NCBI GenBank assembly: GCA_001873845.1 | Contig: MNZY01000228.1 | Coordinates: forward strand, 1-9,193 | DNA length: 9,193 nucleotides | From: Candidatus Altarchaeum sp. CG2_30_32_3053 | Lineage (GTDB): Archaea > Altiarchaeota > Altiarchaeia > Altiarchaeales > Altiarchaeaceae | Direction of reading: 5' to 3' | Part shown: positions 1 through 4,586 of the stretch, one piece after another | How the letters are laid out: each line of letters opens with the position of its first letter | How positions within the stretch are numbered: position 1 is the stretch's first letter | Made by a program: the position numbers and the translations under genes | The notes under the pieces: generated by a model | Databases searched by the model: none | Seen by the model: only the letters and a program-made list of their open reading frames with translations | Told to the model about the DNA's origin: nothing

Positions 1-79
1 TTAAAATAAAGTATTTGTTTCAATTGGTTTAGATATTTAATTTGGTCAAAATTTAATTTAGCCGATAGTCATGAAATAC

Positions 80-175
80 TGAAACCGTTGGTTTCAATCT
101 TTAAAAAATCATGGTATTTTTTAAATACTAAAAACTGCAAGTTTTCAATCTTTAAAAATTTACGAAATTTTTAAA
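80..175. repeat. Two tandem ~51-bp units, each with two adjacent hairpins
   Basis: Unit 1 holds an inverted repeat with a 7-bp stem (80-86 with 90-96, loop 87-89) and a second perfect 10-bp stem (100-109 with 116-125, loop 110-115). Unit 2 holds the same pair: a 6-bp stem (131-136 with 140-145, loop 137-139) and an 11-bp stem (151-161 with 165-175, loop 162-164). The two units share an identical 16-mer joint (92-107 and 143-158). Outside it they differ, yet pairing is kept: 81-95 is G-C while 131-145 is A-T, and 86-90 is C-G while 136-140 is T-A. Because pairing survives the changes, a structured RNA or a folded single-strand DNA element is more likely than simple AT-rich sequence. Strand and function are unknown; the end of a mobile element or a small structured RNA are both possible. 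Confidence 0.6.
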
Positions 176-180
176 TGTGA

Positions 181-304
181 GCGAAGCGAACTTATCTTCA
201 ACTCTCATTGTAACTGCTGCATATTACTATGCTCCCTAATCAACCAGTTGCCCTTATCCCTCACGGAACAAGCTCATCAATTTATTGATTGGTGATTGAC
301 TCTT
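181..304. other. Gene-free, GC-richer stretch with nested inverted repeats
   Basis: No open frame of note covers 1-304; positions 1-79 are plain AT-rich DNA. From about 181 to 300 the sequence is clearly richer in G and C than its surroundings. It contains a small hairpin (219-223 with 228-232, loop TTAC) enclosed by a second pairing (212-216 with 245-249), and a further inverted repeat, ATCAAT/ATTGAT, at 276-281 and 284-289. In an AT-rich archaeon such islands often mark structured RNA genes, but I see no tRNA T-loop signature, no snoRNA box pair I trust and no known riboswitch core. It lies just downstream of the 3' end of the minus-strand winged-helix gene, so it could also be that gene's 3' untranslated region. 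Confidence 0.3.
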
Positions 305-607
305 TTAAACATATCCTGTATTTTCATCTTTTTTATTCTGGTTTAAATTTTCCTGTTCAATAATTATGTTCCTGTCAATTTTCTTTTCGTTAAAAAACAT
401 AAAGTCCTGCCTCAGTAATCTGACAAAAATTTTATCAGGAAGAATCTCCAATGCAATTACTCCTTCTCTTTCTAACTTTTTTATTTCTTTTTGCACTACA
501 TCCTTTCTCATTCCGAATTCATTTACAATTTCATCAGTGGTTATCGGATACCTTTTCATTAAAATTTTTATAATTAGTTCCTGTAATTTGTTAAAGACCC
601 CTTTCAT
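305..607 (-). CDS. Small winged helix-turn-helix DNA-binding protein
   Basis: A 100-residue protein. Residues about 5-65 look like one winged helix-turn-helix domain: a first helix (KLQELIIKILMKRY), a helix-turn-helix (ITTDEIVNEFGMRKDVVQKEIKKLEREG) and a two-strand wing (VIALEILPDKIFVRLL). The segment 'TTDEIVNEFGM..DVVQKEIKKLEREGVI' is the usual recognition-helix pattern of small archaeal transcription regulators. The remaining ~35 residues are polar (N, K, E, Q) and probably flexible. There is no ligand-binding domain, so it most likely acts as a simple dimeric repressor or activator. It is transcribed divergently from the SAM hydroxide adenosyltransferase gene across a repeat-bearing 128-bp gap, so regulation of itself or of that neighbour is a reasonable inference. 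No Shine-Dalgarno precedes the ATG, and a TATA-like box lies about 30 bases upstream. The fold is fairly certain; the targets are unknown. Confidence 0.8.
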   Translation of the reverse strand: MKGVFNKLQELIIKILMKRYPITTDEIVNEFGMRKDVVQKEIKKLEREGVIALEILPDKIFVRLLRQDFMFFNEKKIDRNIIIEQENLNQNKKDENTGYV

Positions 608-633
608 TTTACCGAAGGCAGTTCAAATTTTGG

Positions 634-646
634 CTTAAATTTTAAA
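634..646 (-). promoter_or_regulatory. TATA-like box for the winged-helix gene
   Basis: On the minus strand an AT-only element, TTTAAAATTTAA, is centred about 30 bases before the ATG at 607. This is the spacing expected for an archaeal TBP site driving a leaderless transcript. The surrounding DNA is so AT-rich that the exact element is uncertain. Confidence 0.35.
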
Positions 647-724
647 TTATTTTTTTAAATTATTTGTTTTTTATTCCATTATTTTTATTCCATTATTTTT
701 ATTCCATTATTTTTATTCCATTCT
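641..724. repeat. Short tandem repeats in the divergent promoter region
   Basis: Two copies of TTTAAATTATTT (641-652 and 654-665, period 13) are followed by a 14-bp tandem repeat, ATTCCATTATTTTT, starting at 673, 687 and 701, with a diverged fourth copy at 715. The array ends about 10 bases before the ATG at 736, so it fills the leader or core promoter of the SAM hydroxide adenosyltransferase gene and lies upstream of the divergent winged-helix gene. It could be an iterated binding site for that regulator or a pyrimidine-rich leader. Tandem arrays of this kind can also change copy number and so alter promoter spacing. Confidence 0.65.
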
Positions 725-735
725 AATTTTATTTT

Positions 736-1473
736 ATGAAATCTGTATCCATAATCTCTGATTTAGAGGACTTTTATGTTGTGCAAATTTTTGGAAAAAT
801 TTTTGAGCGTTGCAAGAAACACATAAACACTTTTAATGTTCGGGTTAAAAATTTCTCAATCATAGAAGCGTGCTTTAAAATTTATTCCCTTTCAGGTTTA
901 AAAGATGTGGTTTTTGTATGTGTTGTTGACCCAGGTGTTGGAACCAAAAGAAAGATAAAGATAATAAAAACAAAGAAAAATTTTTTCATTGGTCCAGACA
1001 ATGGAATTTTTTCTTTAATTGATGAAAATTTAATTGAGAAAATTATTGAAGTAAGTAATGAACAATTTTCGCCTTCACCAACATTTCATGGAAGGGATAT
1101 TTTTGCTGTAATTGCGGGAAAAATTTTAAATGGACATAAGATTGAAAGTTTTGGAAAAGAAGTTAAGGAAATTAAACGCGTTGATTTGAAAAACAAAATT
1201 TTATATATTGATGAATTTGGAGACATAATTACCGCTATAAACAACAAAAAAATTATGGCAAAATTTGGAGAAATTTTAAAAGTAAAAATTATGTGCAAGG
1301 ATAAAAAAGTAAAAATTATTGAGTCAAAATTTGTAAGAACTTATGCCGATGAAAAGGAAAAATTTGTTATTTATAAAGGAAGTTCAGGATTCTTGGAAAT
1401 TGCAAAATTTAAAGATAACGCAGCAAAAATTTTAAATGTGAAAATTGGGGATGGAATTAAAATTTTGGATTAA
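736..1473 (+). CDS. SAM hydroxide adenosyltransferase (DUF62 / SAM_adeno_trans family)
   Basis: A 245-residue cytoplasmic enzyme expected to split S-adenosylmethionine with water into adenosine and L-methionine. The family hallmarks are in order: an N-terminal 'ISDLEDFYV' in place of the usual TDFG..D.YV, VVDPGVGTKR (63-72), GPDNGIFS (86-93), SPTFHGRDIFAVIAG (114-128), IDEFGDIITAI (158-168), and the C-terminal domain motif GSSGFLEIAKFKDNAAKIL. The Asp-Arg-His triad described for archaeal DUF62 proteins is present as D65, R72 (same spacing of seven) and H118. Two oddities: the normally conserved FGN..TN reads FGD..TA, and the protein is slightly shorter than the ~255-265 residues common in the family. 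The start at 736 is the first ATG after the tandem repeats, with no Shine-Dalgarno. The downstream neighbour is convergent, so this is probably a single-gene transcript. Its biological role (SAM or adenosine homeostasis) is not settled for the family. Confidence 0.92.
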   Translation: MKSVSIISDLEDFYVVQIFGKIFERCKKHINTFNVRVKNFSIIEACFKIYSLSGLKDVVFVCVVDPGVGTKRKIKIIKTKKNFFIGPDNGIFSLIDENLIEKIIEVSNEQFSPSPTFHGRDIFAVIAGKILNGHKIESFGKEVKEIKRVDLKNKILYIDEFGDIITAINNKKIMAKFGEILKVKIMCKDKKVKIIESKFVRTYADEKEKFVIYKGSSGFLEIAKFKDNAAKILNVKIGDGIKILD

Positions 1474-1501
1474 TGTGTTATTAAAGTTTCCTCTGTAAAG
1501 A

Positions 1502-1536
1502 CATAAAATTTTTATGCTTTTAATAATTAAATTATT
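1502..1536. terminator. AT-rich palindromes and T-run between convergent genes
   Basis: The 87-bp gap between the convergent genes holds two perfect odd palindromes, CATAAAATTTTTATG (1502-1516) and AATAATTAAATTATT (1522-1536), with a run of five T on the plus strand (1509-1513). Archaeal termination depends mainly on T-runs on the sense strand, so this is a candidate terminator for the plus-strand gene. The evidence is weak in DNA this AT-rich. Confidence 0.3.
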
Positions 1537-1560
1537 TCATAATAGTTTATTGATGAATCA

Positions 1561-3420
1561 TTAACTTTTATCAACAATTTTCATCTCCAAAATTCTATCC
1601 ACCCTAAACATTCTATCCTCTTTTCTCTTGAAACAATACCCTTCTACTCCATCAAATTTCCTCCCTAAATATTCCTTCTTTCCAACAGCATAAGGCTTGA
1701 TTATGCGGCGGGATTTTTCGTCGTTTGCCTTTAAATATGTCATTTCTAAATATAATTTTTCCTTTATCGCTTTCTTGATCATTTTAATTTTTCCTTCCAT
1801 TGACATTTCATTTTCAGATAATTTGTACTGATATGATGTCATAAATTTAACAATTCTCCAATCCATAAATATGTGTCCCTTTTTAATTGGTTTTGTTAAA
1901 GAAATGCCTTCAAGCGTTCTGCACCTGCTCAACGCGACATAAATTTGTCCCGGCGCAAATGCTGCCCTTCGTAAATCAACAACCACTTTGTCAAATGTCT
2001 TTCCCTGGCTTTTATGTATTGTAATCGCCCATGCAAGCTTTAAAGGATATTGCACAAATTTTCCCAATATTTCTGTGGCGATGGTCTTTTTTTCATTGTC
2101 ATAATAAAAATGAAAAATTTCCCATTTGTGAGGAACGACATCAACGAGATTTCCATTTGAAAGTTTAACAAAGATAACATCTCTATCATTTTCTCCATCA
2201 TATCCAAATTTTTTAATTTTTCCAATACTTCCATTGACCCATCTTCCATTGGCCTCGTTATTCAATAGCATAACCTGCGCCCCAACAGAAATTTTTAAGT
2301 CAACATCAGCAGGATATGATTCCTTATCAAAGTCCCCGGAAATTCTCGCGCTATAAGTGTAAATTTTTTCGTTCAAATTTTCAAGTTTATCTTCATTAAT
2401 TTCATAAGCTAGCTTATTTACAGTCGTTAAATGAACTGCATAAATGTCTTTATTATCTTTATCGTTATTCTTATTATCTTTCTTGTCTTTTCTGCCTTTA
2501 GCATATTCATCATCCTTTTTACCTTTATTGTCTCCTTTATCTTTTCTGCCTTTAGCATATTCATCATCCTTTCTGCTTTTATCATCTCCTTTATCTTTTA
2601 TGCCTTTATCATTTTCATCATCCTTTCTGCCTTTCTCGTCTCCTTTATCTTTTATGCCTTTATCATATTCATCATCCTTTCTATCGTCATTATCTTCATC
2701 ATCCCTTTTTCTTATATCCTTACCTTCATCATATTCCTTAACTCTCGCATTTAAAATTTCTAAGTTATCATTGGTTACTGTATTATTTCTTATCGCATTC
2801 AACGATTTAATAAATTTCTCATCTTTTTGCCTGTAAATTTTTTCCAATTCTATAAATTCCATACAAAAATTTTTGTCTTTAAACACATTTGCGCTGAATA
2901 AATATGGGCTTTCATAATGTTTCTTAAAAATTTCTCTTTCCTCTGATTTAACAACCGGAGGTAATTGGTATAAGTCGCCAAAGAAAAGCATCTGCAAATT
3001 TCCAAAAGGTCTTTTTGAATTCCTATACAATCTTAAAAAATTATCCACGCAATCTAACAAATCAGCCCTGACCATTGAGATTTCATCAATAATAATTGCA
3101 TCTAATTTCCCATAAACTTCATCACGATCATTTATTTCATATCTTTTTTTATATTTTTCTTTTTCATAGTCCTCTTCAATTTTTTCTATCGTAATGTTCG
3201 GTTTGAATCTAAAAAAGGAATGAATTGTTTCTCCTGAAATATTAACTGCTGCAACTCCTGTTGGCGCTAAAACAACTATATTCTTTCTTGTTATATCTCT
3301 AAAATAACTTAAAAGTGTTGATTTTCCAGTCCCTGCCTTTCCCGTAATAAATATATTTTTCTTTGTGTTTTCCATTAAATCAATACCTTTTTTAAATTGC
3401 TCGTTAAGTTCTATTTCCAT
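1561..3420 (-). CDS. Pif1-family SF1B DNA helicase with C-terminal WYL domain
   Basis: A 619-residue 5'-3' helicase of the Pif1/RecD-like superfamily 1B. Motifs in order: Walker A GKAGTGKST (27-35), APTGVAA (52-58), Walker B IIIDEISM (109-116), FFGDLYQLPPV (146-156), the motif IV region around LEKIYRQ (192-198), AITIHKSQGKTFDKVVVDL (465-483) and the arginine-finger motif VI YVALSRCR (494-501). Residues about 541-619 match a WYL domain (KAIKEKLYLEMTYL, then RRIIKPYAVG, ending RMFRVDRILEM). Such a tail on Pif1 is known in some thermophilic bacteria, where it contributes to single-strand DNA binding. Between the helicase motifs a ~95-residue mixed-charge insert (about 228-325) contains four 18-residue repeats. 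Expected roles are unwinding of forks, R-loops or structured DNA. A leaderless promoter precedes the ATG, and a decayed gene lies immediately upstream on the same strand. Confidence 0.93.
   Translation of the reverse strand: MEIELNEQFKKGIDLMENTKKNIFITGKAGTGKSTLLSYFRDITRKNIVVLAPTGVAAVNISGETIHSFFRFKPNITIEKIEEDYEKEKYKKRYEINDRDEVYGKLDAIIIDEISMVRADLLDCVDNFLRLYRNSKRPFGNLQMLFFGDLYQLPPVVKSEEREIFKKHYESPYLFSANVFKDKNFCMEFIELEKIYRQKDEKFIKSLNAIRNNTVTNDNLEILNARVKEYDEGKDIRKRDDEDNDDRKDDEYDKGIKDKGDEKGRKDDENDKGIKDKGDDKSRKDDEYAKGRKDKGDNKGKKDDEYAKGRKDKKDNKNNDKDNKDIYAVHLTTVNKLAYEINEDKLENLNEKIYTYSARISGDFDKESYPADVDLKISVGAQVMLLNNEANGRWVNGSIGKIKKFGYDGENDRDVIFVKLSNGNLVDVVPHKWEIFHFYYDNEKKTIATEILGKFVQYPLKLAWAITIHKSQGKTFDKVVVDLRRAAFAPGQIYVALSRCRTLEGISLTKPIKKGHIFMDWRIVKFMTSYQYKLSENEMSMEGKIKMIKKAIKEKLYLEMTYLKANDEKSRRIIKPYAVGKKEYLGRKFDGVEGYCFKRKEDRMFRVDRILEMKIVDKS
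2467..2682 (-). repeat. 54-bp coding minisatellite, four copies, inside the helicase gene
   Basis: Residues 247-318 of the helicase are four consecutive 18-residue copies of the pattern (R/K)KDDE(Y/N)xKGxKDKxDxK(G/S/N), i.e. four 54-bp DNA units starting at 2629, 2575, 2521 and 2467. All length is in whole codons, so copy-number change would not break the frame. The encoded segment is almost only K, D, G, E, R and N, a disordered polyampholyte. It sits in the loop between 'LNARV' and 'AVHLTTVNKLAYEIN', where ordinary Pif1 proteins have only a few residues. The plus strand of this stretch is correspondingly open but encodes only a hydrophobic mirror repeat and is not a gene. Confidence 0.85.
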
Positions 3421-3440
3421 TCTTTAAAAATTTTGAGAAT

Positions 3441-3450
3441 GTATAATTTT
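3441..3450 (-). promoter_or_regulatory. TATA-like box for the helicase gene
   Basis: On the minus strand AAAATTATAC is centred about 25 bases before the helicase ATG (3420), the spacing expected for a leaderless archaeal transcript. There is no Shine-Dalgarno in the 30 bases before the start. The box lies just past the final stop (3452) of the upstream gene remnant, so the helicase has room for its own promoter. Confidence 0.5.
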
Positions 3451-3451
3451 A

Positions 3452-4019
3452 TTAATAATTTTTTTGCTCCATTTCCTTTAAAATTTCCCGATTGCCATAA
3501 GGTGAATCCTTGACTGTATTTTTATTATGTTTCTTCTGGATCAATAAACAATATGTTTCTCTTAACCAAATATATTCTCTCCGCTCTGCTTATTTTTATG
3601 TCCTCTATTTCTTCATTATCTTTGAATTTTTCCAATAGCAGTAGCTCCGAATGAAATGTTTTCATTTCTTCATTAACAAATTTTGATATTTTAAGATTAT
3701 GTTTAAGCTTATGGTTAGCCGTGACAATGCGTGGTTTAACTTTTCAGCAGTAATAATATTGATATTGCTTACCATTGATTTCCACCGCAACAAAATAATT
3801 TTCAATAACATTTTCAATAACATTTTAATAATATCTTCATTACCATCAACACAATTGTTTATTAAATTTTGGTTTTGTGGAAATTTATCTAAATTAAGGA
3901 TTTTAATGATCATGATTGCTAAATAATTTTTAACCCACCAGCACGATGAAATTGTTGTTTCTGTTTACCTTTAATTCACCCATAATTTTTTGCAAATGAT
4001 TCTTTAAACTAACCTTCAT
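3452..4019 (-). pseudogene. Decayed gene of unknown family, with frameshifts and an internal stop
   Basis: Read on the minus strand, protein-like segments follow each other in alternating frames. From 4019 the reading is MKVSLKNHLQKIMGELKV..FIVLVG, closed by a stop at 3930-3932. The +1 frame then gives NLDKFPQNQNLINNCVDGNEDIIK to about 3827. The first frame resumes at 3824 with ENYFVAVEINGKQY, is broken by TGA at 3744-3746, and reads on as KVKPRIVTANHK... to ...RIYLVKRNILFIDPEET with a stop at 3525-3527. The other frame finishes NKNTVKDSPYGNREILKEMEQKNY with a stop at 3452. Joined, this is a ~188-residue protein with K/E/N-rich composition typical of this genome. Frames outside this path are full of stops. 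A TATA-like region is present upstream of 4019. I do not recognise the family. It could instead be sequencing error, or one or two small genes such as the 72-codon open frame at 3525-3743. Confidence 0.5.
3798..3821. repeat. 12-bp direct repeat inside the decayed gene
   Basis: ATTTTCAATAAC occurs twice head to tail (3798-3809 and 3810-3821), with a partial third copy following. On the minus strand it encodes a duplicated VIEN (V-I-E-N-V-I-E-N), so the duplication preserved the frame and lies next to the inferred frameshift at about 3825. It is a simple slippage duplication. Confidence 0.7.
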
Positions 4020-4490
4020 TCTGTAAGTTAAAAAATTTATATTTAATATTTTTAAATTATTATTAACTTACTAACAAATATGCTCAACCTTGCGCCTAAA
4101 TTCACAAACAACAAATATATTTGCTATTAAAAGGAAAATAAATCTTTTTAAAAATTTTTGAAATTTTGTTTAACTTTAAGATATCAAAACAATAATGACA
4201 AGAAAGTGAAGCGTTTGGATTGTCATATTTCAGTGATTTTTAACTTACACTTTTAAAGGTAAAACTTAAGTTACTGATTGCAATTTTAATCTTTCCATCG
4301 TGCTAATGAGTTATGATTAATAAAAATTTATTTTTTGGAAATTGCATTTAAACATTTTTCAACATATTTATCCTGATTTTTATATTTATTTATGATCGTA
4401 ATTATTTTTATTATATTTGTTTACAATCTTAATTTATTATAATTTATTTAAAATTAAATTTTTAACAAAAATATTAAAAAACTATCTAAA
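4020..4490. other. Long AT-rich intergenic region without a convincing gene
   Basis: About 470 bp between the decayed minus-strand gene and the plus-strand surface cluster. It contains short inverted repeats: a 9-bp pair at 4023-4071, a 7-bp pair ATGACAA/TTGTCAT at 4195-4201 and 4220-4226, and the palindrome AACTTAAGTT at 4263-4272. The word TTAACTTAC recurs at 4063-4071 and 4240-4248. On the minus strand two short coding-like scraps are visible, one ending NKYKNQDKYVEKCLNAISKK before a stop near 4330 and one of about 45 codons between roughly 4098 and 4235 containing SCHYC. Neither has a start codon or recognisable family, so they may be gene remnants or chance. Confidence 0.5.
4023..4071. 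repeat. 9-bp inverted repeat flanking a TATA-like region
   Basis: GTAAGTTAA (4023-4031) and its exact reverse complement TTAACTTAC (4063-4071) flank 31 bp of pure AT-rich sequence that contains the TATA-like stretch (about 4036-4052) expected to serve the minus-strand start at 4019. An inner pairing, AATTTA with TAAATT, could extend the structure. A third copy of TTAACTTAC is at 4240-4248. The layout resembles an operator or a cruciform, but no binding protein can be named. Confidence 0.45.
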
Positions 4491-4586
4491 ATGACAAAAA
4501 CAACCAAAAATACGGGAAAAAATAAAAACAACGTGAATGAAAATATGGGAGAGAGATATATATATATACCAAAATTGGAACATTGA
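4491..4586 (+). CDS. Short open frame out of phase with the GH16 gene; possible true N-terminus
   Basis: From ATG 4491 a 31-codon frame reads MTKTTKNTGKNKNNVNEN, then M (second ATG at 4545) GERYIYIPKLEH, and stops at TGA 4584-4586, overlapping the start of the GH16 frame. On its own it resembles no known protein. Removing two bases from the dinucleotide tract at 4549-4568 fuses it to the GH16 frame as ...MGERYIYTKIGTLSLMGLIILM..., giving the positively charged n-region that the GH16 signal peptide otherwise lacks. I read it as the detached N-terminus of the GH16 protein (phase-off state, or an indel in the sequence), less likely as an independent leader peptide. Confidence 0.4.
   Translation: MTKTTKNTGKNKNNVNENMGERYIYIPKLEH
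4549..4568 (+). promoter_or_regulatory. (GA)4(TA)6 dinucleotide tract: slippage site or BRE/TATA promoter
   Basis: Four GA units (4549-4556) are followed directly by six TA units (4557-4568). Two readings fit. As a promoter, the purine tract resembles a BRE and the TA tract a TATA box centred ~30 bases before ATG 4592 (~20 before TTG 4583), which suits a leaderless transcript. As a coding microsatellite, it lies between ATG 4491/4545 and the GH16 frame, and a loss of one dinucleotide unit would join them. The two are not exclusive. Confidence 0.5.

Noticed and set aside
17..175. Possible CRISPR array, because GTTTCAAT occurs at 17 and 91 and TTTTCAAT at 142
   Set aside because: The spacing is irregular (74 and 51), the would-be spacers are self-complementary and similar to each other, and no cas gene is nearby.
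195..300. tRNA or other known small RNA in the GC-richer stretch
   Set aside because: No T-loop, anticodon arm or terminal stem could be assembled on either strand, and no convincing C/D boxes.
366..638. 90-codon plus-strand open frame opposite the winged-helix gene
   Set aside because: The minus-strand frame has a clear helix-turn-helix; the plus-strand frame is a hydrophobic mirror.
2431..2836. Hydrophobic open frames on the plus strand that look like repetitive membrane proteins
   Set aside because: They are the antisense of the K/D/E-rich repeat in the helicase gene, which has all motifs of a real enzyme on the other strand.
3662..3913. 83-codon minus-strand open frame taken as a complete gene
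   Set aside because: Only its first third looks coding; further on, the overlapping other frame (VAVEINGKQY, KVKPRIVTANHK) is more protein-like, so it is better read as one frame of a decayed gene.
3699..3926. 75-codon plus-strand open frame
   Set aside because: It is antisense to the coding-like remnant on the minus strand, with a hydrophobic AT-driven composition and no family resemblance.
4080..4130. 16-codon open frame MLNLAPKFTNNKYICY
   Set aside because: Too short, no promoter or relatives visible, and expected by chance in this region.
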